Source of the DNA: an uncultured Muribaculaceae bacterium
Lineage (GTDB): Bacteria; Bacteroidota; Bacteroidia; Bacteroidales; Muribaculaceae
Direction: 5' to 3'
Assembly (NCBI GenBank): GCA_910586565.1
Contig: CAJUIT010000009.1
Location: 1 to 64,000, forward strand
DNA: 64,000 bases
Positions within the stretch are counted from its first letter, which is position 1, and every line of letters starts with the position of its first letter. Position numbers and translations under genes: made by a program. A model generated the notes under the pieces. It was not told the origin of the DNA. It saw nothing but the letters and a program-made list of their open reading frames with translations, and did no database searches. Below are positions 16,734-26,550 of this stretch, in pieces.

Positions 16734-18632
16734 TCAGGATTTTTCAAGATAGGTGTAGCCGTAGAGCCCGGAGCGGTAGTTGCTCAGGAACTCACGCCCC
16801 TCTTCGGGGGTGATACGCCCGTTTTTCATCGCCTTGGTAACCCAAGTCTCCACGTTGCGCACGAGTTTCTTCGGATTATACTGCACATAGTCGAGCACCT
16901 CGGCAACGGTTTCACCGTCAATCACCTGGTCAATTTCATAATGGTCCTTATAGCAGGAGATGTGAACGGCATTCGTGTCGCCGAACAGGTTGTGCATGTC
17001 ACCGAGAATCTCCTGATATGCACCCACAAGGAACACACCGATGTAGTAGGGCTCACCGGCGCGAAGCGGATGCACGGGGAGGGCCGATGCCGTGCCCTGC
17101 GGCGAAATGAATGTGGTGATTTTGCCGTCGGAGTCGCATGTCATATCCTGAAGTGTGGCTGTGCGGGTGGGTTTCTCGTCGAGACGCGATATGGGAATCA
17201 CGGGGAACACCTGATCGATGGCCCATGAATCGGGAAGCGACTGGAACAGCGAGAAATTACAGAAATATTTGTCGGGGAGCATCTTCGACACCTTGCGCAA
17301 CTCCTCCGGCGGGTGTTTCATCTGTGCCGAAAGCGAGCCAACCTCACGAGCGATTTCCCAGAAGAGTTTCTCGGCGAGCGCACGGTTGCGCAGGTCGATG
17401 ATGCCGAGCGAATACATGTCGAGCACCTCCTCACGAATCTGCAGGGCATCGTGCCAGCTCTCGAAGATGCGCTGCTGGTCGAGCTTATCCCAGATTTCGT
17501 AGAGTTCCTTCACAAGTTCATGCTCGTCGCCGGTGAGGTCCTCGTTATCTTTCCATTTGGGGAGCGAGGTTGTTTCGAGCACCTCGGTGATAAGCACCGA
17601 ATGGTGGGCCGTGAGCGAGCGTCCGCTCTCGGTGACGATGTCGGGCTGCGGAAGCCCGTTTTTCTCACACACATCGACAATCGAGTAGATGGCGTCGTTG
17701 GCATATTCCTGAATGGAATAGTTCATCGAGCTTTCGCTAGCGCTCGAACGGGTGCCGTCGTAGTCCACACCGAGACCTCCCCCTATGTCGACATAGCTGA
17801 TTGAAAAGCCCATTTTGGAGAGCTGCACATAGAACTGCATCGCCTCGCGGAGGGCGTTTTTAATGCGGCGAATCTTCGTTATCTGACTGCCGATGTGGAA
17901 GTGAATGAGCTTGAGCCACGAAGTCATCTCATGTTTGTCGAGATAGTCGAGGGCTTCAAGCAGTTCCGACGAGTTGAGGCCGAATTTCGATGTATCGCCC
18001 CCCGATTCCTCCCATTTTCCCGAACCCGAGTTGGCAAGTTTGATTCTGATGCCGATGGCGGGGGTTATGGCCAGCCTGCGTGCCACCGAATAGATGGTTT
18101 TCAGCTCGTTGAGTTTCTCAACCACAAGGATGATGCGGCGCCCCATCTTGTGAGCGAGCAATGCGAGCTCCACATAATTCTCATCTTTATAGCCGTTGCA
18201 CACAATCAGCGCATTCTCGTCGATGTTGGTGGCGAGAACGGCGTGGAGCTCGGGCTTTGAGCCGGCCTCCAGACCGATGTTGAATTTTTTGCCGTGGCTC
18301 ACAATCTCCTCAACCACCGGGCGCATCTGGTTAACCTTGATGGGATAAACAATGTAGTTCTTTCCCTTGTAGCCATATTGCTCCGACGCCTGCTTGAAGC
18401 AGTTGGAGATTTTTTCAACACGATTGTCGAGAATGTCGGGGAAGCGTATCAGCAGCGGAGCCGTCACATCCTTTATCTGAAGCTCGTCAAGAACCTCACG
18501 GAGGTCGACCGGAGCCAACCCTTCGCGCGGGGTGACAACAACGTTACCCTTTTCATTAATTGAAAAATACTGGCGGCCCCAGCCATTAATATTGTAAAGC
18601 TCGGCACTATCTTCAACTCGCCATTTTCTCAT
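16734..18632 (-). CDS. speA: Biosynthetic arginine decarboxylase
   Basis: A 632-aa PLP enzyme converting arginine to agmatine for polyamine synthesis. The PLP lysine is Lys99 in IVYPIKVNQ. Typical blocks include GLEAGSKPELHAVLA, IHFHIGSQITKIRRIK, DIGGGLGVDYDG and TESGRSLTAHHSVLI. Length agrees with SpeA (about 630-660 aa). truA follows almost without a gap. A -7 box lies at 18731-18738, giving a leader of about 90 nt. Confidence 0.96.
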   Translation of the reverse strand: MRKWRVEDSAELYNINGWGRQYFSINEKGNVVVTPREGLAPVDLREVLDELQIKDVTAPLLIRFPDILDNRVEKISNCFKQASEQYGYKGKNYIVYPIKVNQMRPVVEEIVSHGKKFNIGLEAGSKPELHAVLATNIDENALIVCNGYKDENYVELALLAHKMGRRIILVVEKLNELKTIYSVARRLAITPAIGIRIKLANSGSGKWEESGGDTSKFGLNSSELLEALDYLDKHEMTSWLKLIHFHIGSQITKIRRIKNALREAMQFYVQLSKMGFSISYVDIGGGLGVDYDGTRSSASESSMNYSIQEYANDAIYSIVDVCEKNGLPQPDIVTESGRSLTAHHSVLITEVLETTSLPKWKDNEDLTGDEHELVKELYEIWDKLDQQRIFESWHDALQIREEVLDMYSLGIIDLRNRALAEKLFWEIAREVGSLSAQMKHPPEELRKVSKMLPDKYFCNFSLFQSLPDSWAIDQVFPVIPISRLDEKPTRTATLQDMTCDSDGKITTFISPQGTASALPVHPLRAGEPYYIGVFLVGAYQEILGDMHNLFGDTNAVHISCYKDHYEIDQVIDGETVAEVLDYVQYNPKKLVRNVETWVTKAMKNGRITPEEGREFLSNYRSGLYGYTYLEKS

Positions 18633-18730
18633 TTTCGGTCAAAAAAAATCGGTTTTACTGGTTATTCGCACAATCCGCTCACTTCTGATATATCTCGGTT
18701 AAACTTTCAGCTGAACGTGATTCGGAAATG

Positions 18731-18738
18731 CAAAGTTA
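18731..18738 (-). promoter_or_regulatory. -7 box of speA
   Basis: Minus strand TAACTTTG about 100 bp before the speA start. No clear -33. Confidence 0.5.
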
Positions 18739-18780
18739 CAAAAACTTTTGGCTCGCATCCCATTCTACGGTTTATTTGGC

Positions 18781-18788
18781 TAACTTTG
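18781..18788 (+). promoter_or_regulatory. -7 box of apbE
   Basis: Plus strand TAACTTTG, 77 bp before the apbE start; divergent from and 42 bp away from the speA -7 box. No TTTG at 20 bp upstream. Confidence 0.5.
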
Positions 18789-18864
18789 CGATATAAAGCG
18801 ACTCAAAAAAACGGGGGGTCGCCGACTGCTAAACGTCGTCGGCCCCGCAACCCACCGAAAATTC

Positions 18865-19959
18865 ATGAAAAAATCATTCGCCCGAGGGTATCGCCACTAT
18901 ACCACGTCTTTCCGGGCTGTTACAAGAAGAGGTTTAATCCCTGCACTAATCTCGCTTACCGCCATTTCTGCACTATTAGGCGCATGCCGCCCCGCCGGCG
19001 AATGGCGCATTGCCGAGGGTGCGGTGTGGAACACAACCTACCGCATTGTTTATAATGGTCCGCGCGCACTCGACGATTCCATTCAGGAAGTGATGAGCCG
19101 TGTTGACATGTCGCTCTCCCCTTTCAACCCCTCATCGCTCATATCCCGGATAAACCGCGGGGAAACCGACCGCACCGACCAACTGGTTGACTCGGCATTC
19201 ACCATTTCAACCCGTGTGAGCCGCGCCGGGCACGGACGCTTCGACCCCACCGTGGCTCCACTCGTCAACCTGTGGGGCTTCGGCTACGACGCATCAGCCC
19301 GCAGAAACATCGAAAGCAATCCCGACGGTTTTGTTCTCCCGCAAGCCATGATCGACAGCGCGCTCACGATGGTGGGCATCTCGTCGTGCCGGATTGAAAA
19401 CGGAATAATCCACAAAAAACACCCGGCAACTACGTTTAATTTCAGCGCCGTTGCAAAAGGGATGGGGTGCGACCTTATCGCCGCCATGCTCAAACGCAAC
19501 GGTTGCGCCGACTATATAGTGGAGATTGGTGGGGAAATAGCCGTGGGCGGCCACAATCGCCACAACAAGCCGTGGCGCATTCAAATCGACACCCCTGCCC
19601 CATCCGACACCATAAGCCACACACCCCTCACATTCATCTCCGTCACCGACTGCGGCGTAGCCACCTCGGGCAACTACCGCAATTTCCACGACACATCGCG
19701 CTATGGCCGCATAGGCCACACCATCGACCCCGTTACGGGTCTCCCCGTGACAACCGATGTGGTTTCGGCAACGGTGATTGCACCCACCGCCGGTGAGGCC
19801 GATGCCTGGGCAACCTCCTGCATGGCATCGACGGCCGACTCGGCAATGGCCATAGTCAACCGCATTCAGGGAATTGAATGTTTGCTCGTTACTCTAAGAG
19901 CCGACACACTGTGTGTGCTCTCCTCTCAGGCATTCCCCCTCGAATCCAACCGCCAATAA
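18865..19959 (+). CDS. apbE: FAD:protein FMN transferase, lipoprotein
   Basis: A 364-aa ApbE-family protein with a lipoprotein signal (lipobox LLGAC near residue 41). It attaches FMN from FAD to a threonine or serine of target proteins such as the Rnf or NQR complexes, at the outside of the inner membrane. Visible blocks are MSLSPFNPSSLISRIN, HGRFDPTVAPLVNLWGFG, FNFSAVAKGMGCD and the C-terminal TIDPVTGLP...SATVIAPTAGEADAWAT. No target gene is in this window. Start is ATG 18865; the N-terminal extension before the membrane segment is basic. Confidence 0.93.
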   Translation: MKKSFARGYRHYTTSFRAVTRRGLIPALISLTAISALLGACRPAGEWRIAEGAVWNTTYRIVYNGPRALDDSIQEVMSRVDMSLSPFNPSSLISRINRGETDRTDQLVDSAFTISTRVSRAGHGRFDPTVAPLVNLWGFGYDASARRNIESNPDGFVLPQAMIDSALTMVGISSCRIENGIIHKKHPATTFNFSAVAKGMGCDLIAAMLKRNGCADYIVEIGGEIAVGGHNRHNKPWRIQIDTPAPSDTISHTPLTFISVTDCGVATSGNYRNFHDTSRYGRIGHTIDPVTGLPVTTDVVSATVIAPTAGEADAWATSCMASTADSAMAIVNRIQGIECLLVTLRADTLCVLSSQAFPLESNRQ

Positions 19960-20003
19960 CACCCCACCGCGCATCCCGGCACAAAAACACAAATATGACG
20001 TGG

Positions 20004-20043
20004 AAAAGAAAAGGGCTGTCATCACGACAGCCCTTTTCTTTTA
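20004..20043 (+). terminator. Bidirectional terminator after apbE
   Basis: AAGAAAAGGGCTGTC, loop ATCA, (C)GACAGCCCTTTTCTT. T-rich on both strands, so it can end apbE (plus) and the candidate small RNA from the other side (minus). Confidence 0.85.
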
Positions 20044-20076
20044 TCTTTAACCTTAAATCTAATACCATGAAAAAAC
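20004..20076 (-). ncRNA. Candidate small RNA of about 75-85 nt
   Basis: On the minus strand a perfect -7 box TATATTTG (20083-20090) is followed about 40 nt later by the terminator at 20004-20043. Between them is a short U/A-rich single-stranded leader containing GGTATTAGATTTAAGG. No reading frame of note. The -33 element is not evident. The stretch is part of a 383-bp intergenic region before the response regulator. Confidence 0.35.
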
Positions 20077-20342
20077 ACAGTGCAAATATAGTAATTATAC
20101 CTTCTAAACATCCCCGGGAGCAGATGGTTCGATTTAAACCACCGTTTAACTTCTTTTAACCCTTGTAACATCCCACATCCGCCCCAATTATCGTAATTTT
20201 ATCAACTGAAAATTAGTTACCCCTAACAGGGACAACAGGCACCCCCCGCTCCTCCCGAACAGGCCGATGCCCAATTCATCACATATTTTTAACCCTCTCC
20301 CCACTTTAAAACACAACGTTTTTAACTCAACATCCAAAAACA

Positions 20343-21053
20343 ATGAGAATTCACATTTTAGTCGTTGACGACGAGGAATCATATTGCGAGATTCTTAAGT
20401 ACAACCTCGAGAAAGAGGGGTATGAGGTTGACACCGCCGACAGCGCAGAAACAGCATTGGGCTACGACCTTTCAATCTACCAGCTCATGATTGTCGACAT
20501 CATGATGGAACGCCTCAGCGGATTCGACTTCGCAAAACGCGTGCGCAACAACCCCGCAACCGAAAACGTTCCCATCATTTTCTGCTCCGCCCTCAACGGT
20601 GAGGACGAAACCGTGATGGGTCTCAACATCGGAGCCGACGACTACATCACCAAACCGTTCACCATCGGAGAGGTGATTGCACGTGTGCGCGCCGTTCTGC
20701 GTCGCACCCACGCTGCGCAGCATGTTGCCTACAACATGCCCAAAACCCACTACGAGCCCGACATCACCTATAAAACAATGCGCATCGACCGCAACGAGAA
20801 AGCTTGCTATATCAACGGCCACGAGGTTTCGCTTAGCCGTAAGGAATTCGACCTGCTGCTGTTCTTCCTCGTTCACCGCGAGCGCATCCATTCGCGCGAG
20901 GAAATCATGCGCCAGGTGTGGGGCAACGTCGAGGTAACCGACCGCGCCGTCGACACCAACATTGCGCGTCTCCGCAAGAAAATCGAGCCCTACGGCAACA
21001 ACATCGTCACACGTCTCGGCTTTGGCTACGGCTTCAAGTCCGACATGGATTAA
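20343..21053 (+). CDS. OmpR/PhoB-family response regulator
   Basis: A 236-aa regulator. The receiver domain (1-120) has the acidic pair in VVDDEES, phospho-acceptor Asp52 in MIVDIMM and the lysine in ADDYITKPF. The C-terminal winged helix (about 140-236) has the Trans_reg_C pattern (LSRKEFDLLLFFLVHRE, VWGNVEVTDRAVDTNIARLR, VTRLGFGYGF). It is followed after 90 bp by its likely sensor kinase. The genes it controls cannot be deduced. A weak -7-like TAATTTTA lies at 20194-20201. Confidence 0.95.
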   Translation: MRIHILVVDDEESYCEILKYNLEKEGYEVDTADSAETALGYDLSIYQLMIVDIMMERLSGFDFAKRVRNNPATENVPIIFCSALNGEDETVMGLNIGADDYITKPFTIGEVIARVRAVLRRTHAAQHVAYNMPKTHYEPDITYKTMRIDRNEKACYINGHEVSLSRKEFDLLLFFLVHRERIHSREEIMRQVWGNVEVTDRAVDTNIARLRKKIEPYGNNIVTRLGFGYGFKSDMD

Positions 21054-21143
21054 ACATCTCATTGTAGCCATGCGCAGTGTGCCGTTCAGCACCACGCAAC
21101 GCCACATCCACAAGTCACATTCCACAATTCACGACTTTTCAAC

Positions 21144-22664
21144 GTGAGACGTAAAATAAAATACCAGCTGCGCCTGTTTCTCACCGCTGTGGTGTGCATC
21201 TGGGCCGTGATTCTCATGTTTTCATGGCTCGTTTACAGGCAGGAGAAAAAGCTGAGGGTTGAAAGCGTAATCGCCCGCATCAACCTCGCCAACGGCAACG
21301 TTATCGATGCCCTGGAGGGGAACCGCAACGTGCAGCCCTACATGGACTTCATCGACCGCTATCTCGACGACACCTTCCTGCGCGACATGAGCATTGTGAT
21401 TTACAACACCGAAACCGGCCGAGTGATTCACAACGTGGGGAAAGTTCTCCCCGGAGTGCCCGCCGCCTCGATAGGGCGAGCCTACAACAAACTCCCCGAC
21501 GGCTCGATGGTGCTCCGCATGCACGATGTTGCCTACGGAACAGGACACAAGCCCCTCTTCCTCTATTCAAGCCGCATTTCCCACGACGGCAAAATTGAAA
21601 TCCGCACTTTCGTGCCCTACTCCCACGAGCTCAACAAAGCCCTCGAAATCGACGTGGTGCTGTGGATTATGATTTTGGGCGTGGGCATCGTGGGCACTTT
21701 CCTCGCCTACTTCGTCACCGCCCACCAGGCCAAGAACGTGGCGTTGCTCCACGACTTCGCCAAACGTGCCGCTGCCGACCGCGACTTCATCCCTATGGGC
21801 GACTTCCCCTCCGACGAAATCGGCGACATCTCCCGCCAGATTGTGGCCATCTACAACTCACGCATGCAGGCAATCGTGCGCCGTGAGCGCGAGCACATCA
21901 TCGCCCTCAAGGCCACCGAAGAGAAAAACCAGATGAAACGCGTGATGACCGACAACATCAGCCACGAGCTGAAAACGCCGATAGGAATCATACGCGCCTA
22001 CATCGACATGCTCCTCAACCAGCCCGACATGCCCGAGGAGGACCGCAACCACTTCCTTTCAAAGGCTCAGGTGAATGTGGAGCGCCTTGTGTCGATGCTC
22101 AACGACCTCTCAACGATGACCCGCCTTGAGGAATCGAACGGCAACATCCCACTGAAGGAAATCGACTTCCACAACCTTGTGTTCAACATCGCCGAGGACA
22201 CACTGGCCTCCGGTCTCATCGGCAAAATGGATTTCCGCTACAACATTCCGTTCGACTGCATGATTCTCGGTAACGAAGGGTTGCTCAACTCGGCGCTCCA
22301 GAATCTCATAAAGAACAGTTTCGCCTACTCGCAGGGCACACAAATGGGCATCGAGGTGCTCGGACGCACCGAAGGCTACTTCACCTTCTCGTTCTACGAC
22401 AACGGCGTTGGTGTGGCCGAGGAACATCTCCCCCATCTGTTCGACCGCTTCTACCGCGTGGACACCGGCCGCTCACGCAAGGCCGGCGGCACCGGGCTCG
22501 GTCTGCCTATCGTGAAAAGCTCAATCAACACAATGGGAGGCAGCATCAGCGTGCGCCGTCGCCGTGGCGGAGGTCTGGAATTCATCTTCACCCTCCCCCG
22601 CCCCAAAGCCGCAAAAGGCACGAAACCTACACCTAAGGCTCCTGCCGACGAACCGCTGAGTTAA
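21144..22664 (+). CDS. Membrane sensor histidine kinase
   Basis: A 506-aa kinase that starts at GTG. Membrane helices at about 10-31 and 170-193 flank a 135-residue periplasmic sensor domain. A HAMP-like region follows, then HisKA with the H box NISHELKTPIGIIRAY (His274), and HATPase with N box QNLIKNSF, G1 DNGVGV and GGTGLGLPIV. It should phosphorylate the regulator encoded just upstream. The signal sensed is unknown. A bidirectional terminator follows at 22726-22776. Confidence 0.94.
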   Translation: MRRKIKYQLRLFLTAVVCIWAVILMFSWLVYRQEKKLRVESVIARINLANGNVIDALEGNRNVQPYMDFIDRYLDDTFLRDMSIVIYNTETGRVIHNVGKVLPGVPAASIGRAYNKLPDGSMVLRMHDVAYGTGHKPLFLYSSRISHDGKIEIRTFVPYSHELNKALEIDVVLWIMILGVGIVGTFLAYFVTAHQAKNVALLHDFAKRAAADRDFIPMGDFPSDEIGDISRQIVAIYNSRMQAIVRREREHIIALKATEEKNQMKRVMTDNISHELKTPIGIIRAYIDMLLNQPDMPEEDRNHFLSKAQVNVERLVSMLNDLSTMTRLEESNGNIPLKEIDFHNLVFNIAEDTLASGLIGKMDFRYNIPFDCMILGNEGLLNSALQNLIKNSFAYSQGTQMGIEVLGRTEGYFTFSFYDNGVGVAEEHLPHLFDRFYRVDTGRSRKAGGTGLGLPIVKSSINTMGGSISVRRRRGGGLEFIFTLPRPKAAKGTKPTPKAPADEPLS

Positions 22665-22725
22665 GCATCTCTATTTGTAGCCAACCTTCGGGAGGCTCAC
22701 AAATCCATAAAACGCAATAAAAGAA

Positions 22726-22776
22726 AAGGCTGTCTGACTATTCCGATTTTAAGGAACTCGTCAGACAGCTTTTTTA
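22726..22776 (+). terminator. Bidirectional terminator between the kinase and DUF389 genes
   Basis: GGCTGTCTGAC (22728-22738) pairs with GTCAGACAGCT (22760-22770), with T6 on the plus side and CTTTTCTTTT on the minus side. The two flanking genes converge. Confidence 0.85.
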
Positions 22777-22837
22777 CTTGTTCTGGTGCAAAGGAGGCAT
22801 CTCGCCGCGAGCTTTCGGGAGACCTCCGGCTACCGTG

Positions 22838-24202
22838 TTACTTGGCGGTGGAAGCGGGCACGGTGACCAGTCGCACCGATTTCACGCGCAACCTGGCTTC
22901 GAGATAGCGGGCAAGCTCGGCCTGCGAGGCAGCGCTCATCGGGCGCGAATAGTTCACAAGCGCCACAGTGGCGGTGTCGAGGGCGCCGTTGGCGATGTTG
23001 CCGAACACAGCTTTTGTAACCGCAATCTCGGCGAGCTGCGGGAAAATCACTTTAAGCTCCGGAGCAATGCGAGCCGAAATTGAATCGCGCTCGTTGTGGC
23101 CGCGCAGCATCTGCCTCAGCGAATCGATGGTTTCCTGTTTCTGAATGAGCGAATTCTGCGCCATCTCATATATTTCCTTCACAGAATGCCCCTGCAGAGC
23201 CTCGGCCGATGCCATCGAGGCACCCTCACCCTGAATGATGCGGAGTTTGGTTCCCTGCAAACCATAGAAATGGAGCTTGGCCGACATGGCAAGTTCCAAC
23301 GAATCCTGCGGCAGAATCTTGCCTATTAGGGTCACACTCACCGTGCGGTCGCCGCGGCTCATGGTTGCGCTGTGACTCAGCACCTGAGTGGCGGGAAAAT
23401 GGAACTCGTCGGCAACGAAACGCGACGCATTCATCTCAAACCGCTCCTGACGCAGCATGTTGTAGGTGAGATAAACGCTCGGCAGCAAGGTGAGCAGAGC
23501 AACCGTGTAGACCAACCGCCGCATGCGCCGTGCACGCTCGGCGACGGCAGTTTGAATGCGGGCGAAGTGCATCAGTTTCACACCGATGAAAGTTGCCACA
23601 CCTATATAAATCGAATTAATCAGAAACAGATAGAGCGCGCCGAAAAAATAGTTCATCTGCCATGTGGCGAGCCCGTAGCCCACGGTGCAGAGCGGCGGCA
23701 TAAGTGCAGTGGCTATAGCCACACCGGGAATCACGTTTCCCTTGCTTTTCGATGCTATTGCAAAGATGCCTGCGCCACCACCGAAAAAGCCGATAAGCAC
23801 ATCGTAGATTGTGGGCGACGTGCGCGCAAGCAGTTCGCTGTGCCCCTCGCTCACGGGGGAAATAAGGAAGTAGAGAGTTGATGCCAGCACGGAGAATGCC
23901 GCCGCGATTGTGAGGTTTCTAACCGACCGCTTGAGCAGCTCGAAGTCCTCGATTCCCACACCGAGCCCGAGCCCGATAATCGGGCCCATAAGTGGCGAAA
24001 TGAGCATGGCGCCGATAATCACGGCGGTTGAATTGGTGTTCAACCCGAGCGAGGCAATGAGAATTGCGAACACAAGAATCAACAGGTTGGTGCCGCGGAA
24101 CGACACACCCTCCCTTATAGCCTGTTCGGCCTCCTCCTGAGGAATCAGATAGCCGTTCAACGAAAAGTAGTCGGCCAACGAGGTTTTAAAATTCTTTATC
24201 AC
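22838..24202 (-). CDS. DUF389 family membrane protein
   Basis: A 454-aa protein that starts at GTG. The first half has about six membrane helices with the DUF389 signature (TNSTAVIIGAMLISPLMGPI and IPGVAIATALMPPLCTVGYG). The second half (about 240-454) is soluble, probably periplasmic, and ends in a helical region. The function of DUF389 is not established. No operon partner is seen: miaA lies upstream on the same strand 61 bp away and may be cotranscribed. Confidence 0.9.
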   Translation of the reverse strand: MIKNFKTSLADYFSLNGYLIPQEEAEQAIREGVSFRGTNLLILVFAILIASLGLNTNSTAVIIGAMLISPLMGPIIGLGLGVGIEDFELLKRSVRNLTIAAAFSVLASTLYFLISPVSEGHSELLARTSPTIYDVLIGFFGGGAGIFAIASKSKGNVIPGVAIATALMPPLCTVGYGLATWQMNYFFGALYLFLINSIYIGVATFIGVKLMHFARIQTAVAERARRMRRLVYTVALLTLLPSVYLTYNMLRQERFEMNASRFVADEFHFPATQVLSHSATMSRGDRTVSVTLIGKILPQDSLELAMSAKLHFYGLQGTKLRIIQGEGASMASAEALQGHSVKEIYEMAQNSLIQKQETIDSLRQMLRGHNERDSISARIAPELKVIFPQLAEIAVTKAVFGNIANGALDTATVALVNYSRPMSAASQAELARYLEARLRVKSVRLVTVPASTAK

Positions 24203-24263
24203 GGTTTCTGTCTCTTAAATAGTTGACAACTGATTATATTGCAGTATCGGCAATGTCGCTTAC

Positions 24264-25166
24264 TCACAGCATCGCCACAACTTCATCGGCCGGCGACGAT
24301 GAATGTGGGTCGAGCCACACCACATCGGGATCGCGTTTGAGCCATGTGAGCTGCTTTTTGGCATAAACGCGGGTGTTCTTCGCCATTCTTGCAGTGGCCG
24401 TGGCCAAATCCCACTTCCCGTCGAGCCACGCAAACATCTCTTTATATCCAACCGTGTTCAACGAATTGAGTTCACGATGAGGATAAACTCTTTTCACCTC
24501 CTCGATAAATCCCGAGGCCAGCATCGCGTCAACCCGTCGGTTTATGCGGTCGAAAAGTTCTTCGCGCGGATAGTCGAAAGCCACTTTCACAATGCGGAAG
24601 GGGCGCTGCTTCACCCTCCCCGTGCGCAGCGACGAATAGGGCACCCCGGCCTGCATGCAGATTTCGAGCGCATGCACCAGCCGCTTGTGGTTATTGAGGT
24701 CGACCTCGCCATAATAAACGGGGTCGAGTTCCCTCAGCCGGGCACGCACCCCCTCTATCCCCTCAGTTTCGAGAATGGCGTAGGCCTCCCGGCGCACGTC
24801 GTCGGCCACCGTGGGGAGGTCGTCGATGCCTCGGGTCACCGCGTCGACATACATCATCGAGCCGCCGCACATCACGGCATAATCACCCTTGGCAAACAGT
24901 TCATCGAGCACCCCCAGGGCATCGGCCTCGAACTGAGCCGCGCTGTAGTAGTCGGTGAGGTTGAGCGTCCCCACAAAATGATGCACTGCCTGTGCCTGCT
25001 CTTCGGGTGTGGGGGCTGCCGTTCCGATGGGGAGGTCATGGAAAAGCTGACGCGAATCAGCCGAAATGATTTCGCATTTCAACCGTCGCGCCAGTTCTAT
25101 TGCCAGAGCGGTTTTCCCCGAGGCCGTCGGCCCGGTAACCACTATCAATGTCTTTTCCTTGCCCAA
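24264..25166 (-). CDS. miaA: tRNA dimethylallyltransferase
   Basis: A 300-aa enzyme adding a dimethylallyl group to A37 of tRNAs that read codons starting with U. The P-loop is GPTASGKT at residues 12-19; SADSRQLF and MCGGSMMYVDAVTRG are family blocks, and the zinc-less C terminus KNTRVYAKKQLTWLKRD is typical. The only start that keeps the P-loop in place is TTG at 25166, 2 bp after the pepT stop, which suggests translational coupling to pepT. Confidence 0.96.
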   Translation of the reverse strand: MGKEKTLIVVTGPTASGKTALAIELARRLKCEIISADSRQLFHDLPIGTAAPTPEEQAQAVHHFVGTLNLTDYYSAAQFEADALGVLDELFAKGDYAVMCGGSMMYVDAVTRGIDDLPTVADDVRREAYAILETEGIEGVRARLRELDPVYYGEVDLNNHKRLVHALEICMQAGVPYSSLRTGRVKQRPFRIVKVAFDYPREELFDRINRRVDAMLASGFIEEVKRVYPHRELNSLNTVGYKEMFAWLDGKWDLATATARMAKNTRVYAKKQLTWLKRDPDVVWLDPHSSSPADEVVAML

Positions 25167-25168
25167 TG

Positions 25169-26395
25169 TCAGGATTTTCCTTGTGCCACGAGGCGGGCAA
25201 TCTCCACAATCACCTGCTGCGCCTTCTCCATCGAGGGGATGGGCACGAACTCATAGCGGCCATGGAAGTTCAGGCCACCCGCAAAGATGTTGGGGCAGGG
25301 CAAACCTTTGAACGAGAGCTGGGCGCCGTCAGTTCCGCCGCGGATAGGCTGCACCTTGGGGGTGACACCTGCCAAACGCATCGCCTCCTCGGCAGTGGTG
25401 ATTATGTGCATCACAGGCTCGATTTTCTCGCGCATGTTGAAATACTGGTCGTTGATTTCAATCACCGCGCAACCGGGGAATTCGTTGTTGGTTTTGCGTG
25501 TGATATGCTCCAGCTCACGCTTGCGGCGCTCGAAGCGGTCGCGGTCGTGGTCGCGGATAATGTAGGTGAGAGTGGTTTTCTCCACATCACCCTCAATCTG
25601 CACTAAGTGGTAGAAACCCTCGTAGCCCTCGGTGTGTTCGGGGGTTTCCCAACGGGGAAGCATCAGAATGAACTGGTTGGCGATGCGGATTGAGTTAATC
25701 ATCTTGTGCTTTGCATAGCCGGGATGAACGTTGCGTCCCTTGAAGGTAACGCGCGCCACGGCGGCGTTGAAGTTTTCATATTCAAGCTCGCCAACTTCGC
25801 CGCCATCCATCGTGTAGGCCCAGTCGGCACCGAAGCGCTCAACATCAAATTTGTGGGCACCCTTGCCAATCTCCTCATCGGGATTGAAAGCGATGCGTAT
25901 GTCGCCATGCTTGATTTCGGGGTGAGCCATCAGATACTCGACGGCCGAGATGATTTCGGCGATGCCGGCCTTGTCGTCGGCGCCAAGCAGCGTGGTGCCG
26001 TCGGTGACGATGAGACTTTCCCCCTTGTAGTGAAGCAGCTCGGGAAATTCCGAGGGACTGAGCACAATCCCCTCCTGCTCGTTGAGCACGATGTCGCCAC
26101 CGTCGTAGTTCTCCACGATGCGGGGTTTCACATTATGCCCCGACATGTCGGGCGATGTGTCGAGATGGGCGATAAAACCCACCGTGGGCACACCCTCTCC
26201 GGCATTTCCCGGCAGAGTGGCCATAAGGTAGCCGTTGTCGTCGAGCGATATATCGGCCAACCCGAGCTCGCGCAACTCACGTTCGAGTGCCTGCGCGAAT
26301 TTAAACTGCCCCGGTGTGGAGGGGGTGAGATTTGTGAGTTCGTCGCTCTGGGTGTCGAACTTCACATATTTGAGGAATCTCTCCGTTACGTTCAT
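25169..26395 (-). CDS. pepT: Peptidase T (tripeptide aminopeptidase)
   Basis: A 408-aa M20B metallopeptidase that removes the N-terminal residue from tripeptides in the cytosol. Zinc ligands are seen in AHLDTSPD, TTLLGADDKAGIAE and NPDEEIGKGAHKFD; the C-terminal PIRGGTDGAQLSFKGLPCPN is also typical. The ATG at 26395 (MNVTERFLKYVKFDTQ) is the family start; a TTG two codons earlier is not needed. It forms a pair with miaA. A -7 box lies at 26451-26458. Confidence 0.96.
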   Translation of the reverse strand: MNVTERFLKYVKFDTQSDELTNLTPSTPGQFKFAQALERELRELGLADISLDDNGYLMATLPGNAGEGVPTVGFIAHLDTSPDMSGHNVKPRIVENYDGGDIVLNEQEGIVLSPSEFPELLHYKGESLIVTDGTTLLGADDKAGIAEIISAVEYLMAHPEIKHGDIRIAFNPDEEIGKGAHKFDVERFGADWAYTMDGGEVGELEYENFNAAVARVTFKGRNVHPGYAKHKMINSIRIANQFILMLPRWETPEHTEGYEGFYHLVQIEGDVEKTTLTYIIRDHDRDRFERRKRELEHITRKTNNEFPGCAVIEINDQYFNMREKIEPVMHIITTAEEAMRLAGVTPKVQPIRGGTDGAQLSFKGLPCPNIFAGGLNFHGRYEFVPIPSMEKAQQVIVEIARLVAQGKS

Positions 26396-26450
26396 AATCA
26401 ATCAGATTTGTCGGTTGCGGTCAGCTCATGACCATATATTTTTTCTAACG

Positions 26451-26458
26451 CAAAAATA
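26451..26458 (-). promoter_or_regulatory. -7 box of pepT-miaA
   Basis: Minus strand TATTTTTG, 56 bp before the pepT start. No clear -33. Confidence 0.5.
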
Positions 26459-26550
26459 CAAAATTTCCCCAATTCCACCCCCACCCCGCCAAATATTTAT
26501 CAACACCTTCCCACGTTCCAACCACCTGTTCTATCACCAACTCCCCCGAC

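Noticed and set aside
20343..22664. Assignment as RprX/RprY
   Set aside because: The two-component pair is of that general kind, but the receiver start (VVDDEESYCEILKYNLEKEG) does not match RprY as I remember it, so no symbol was given.
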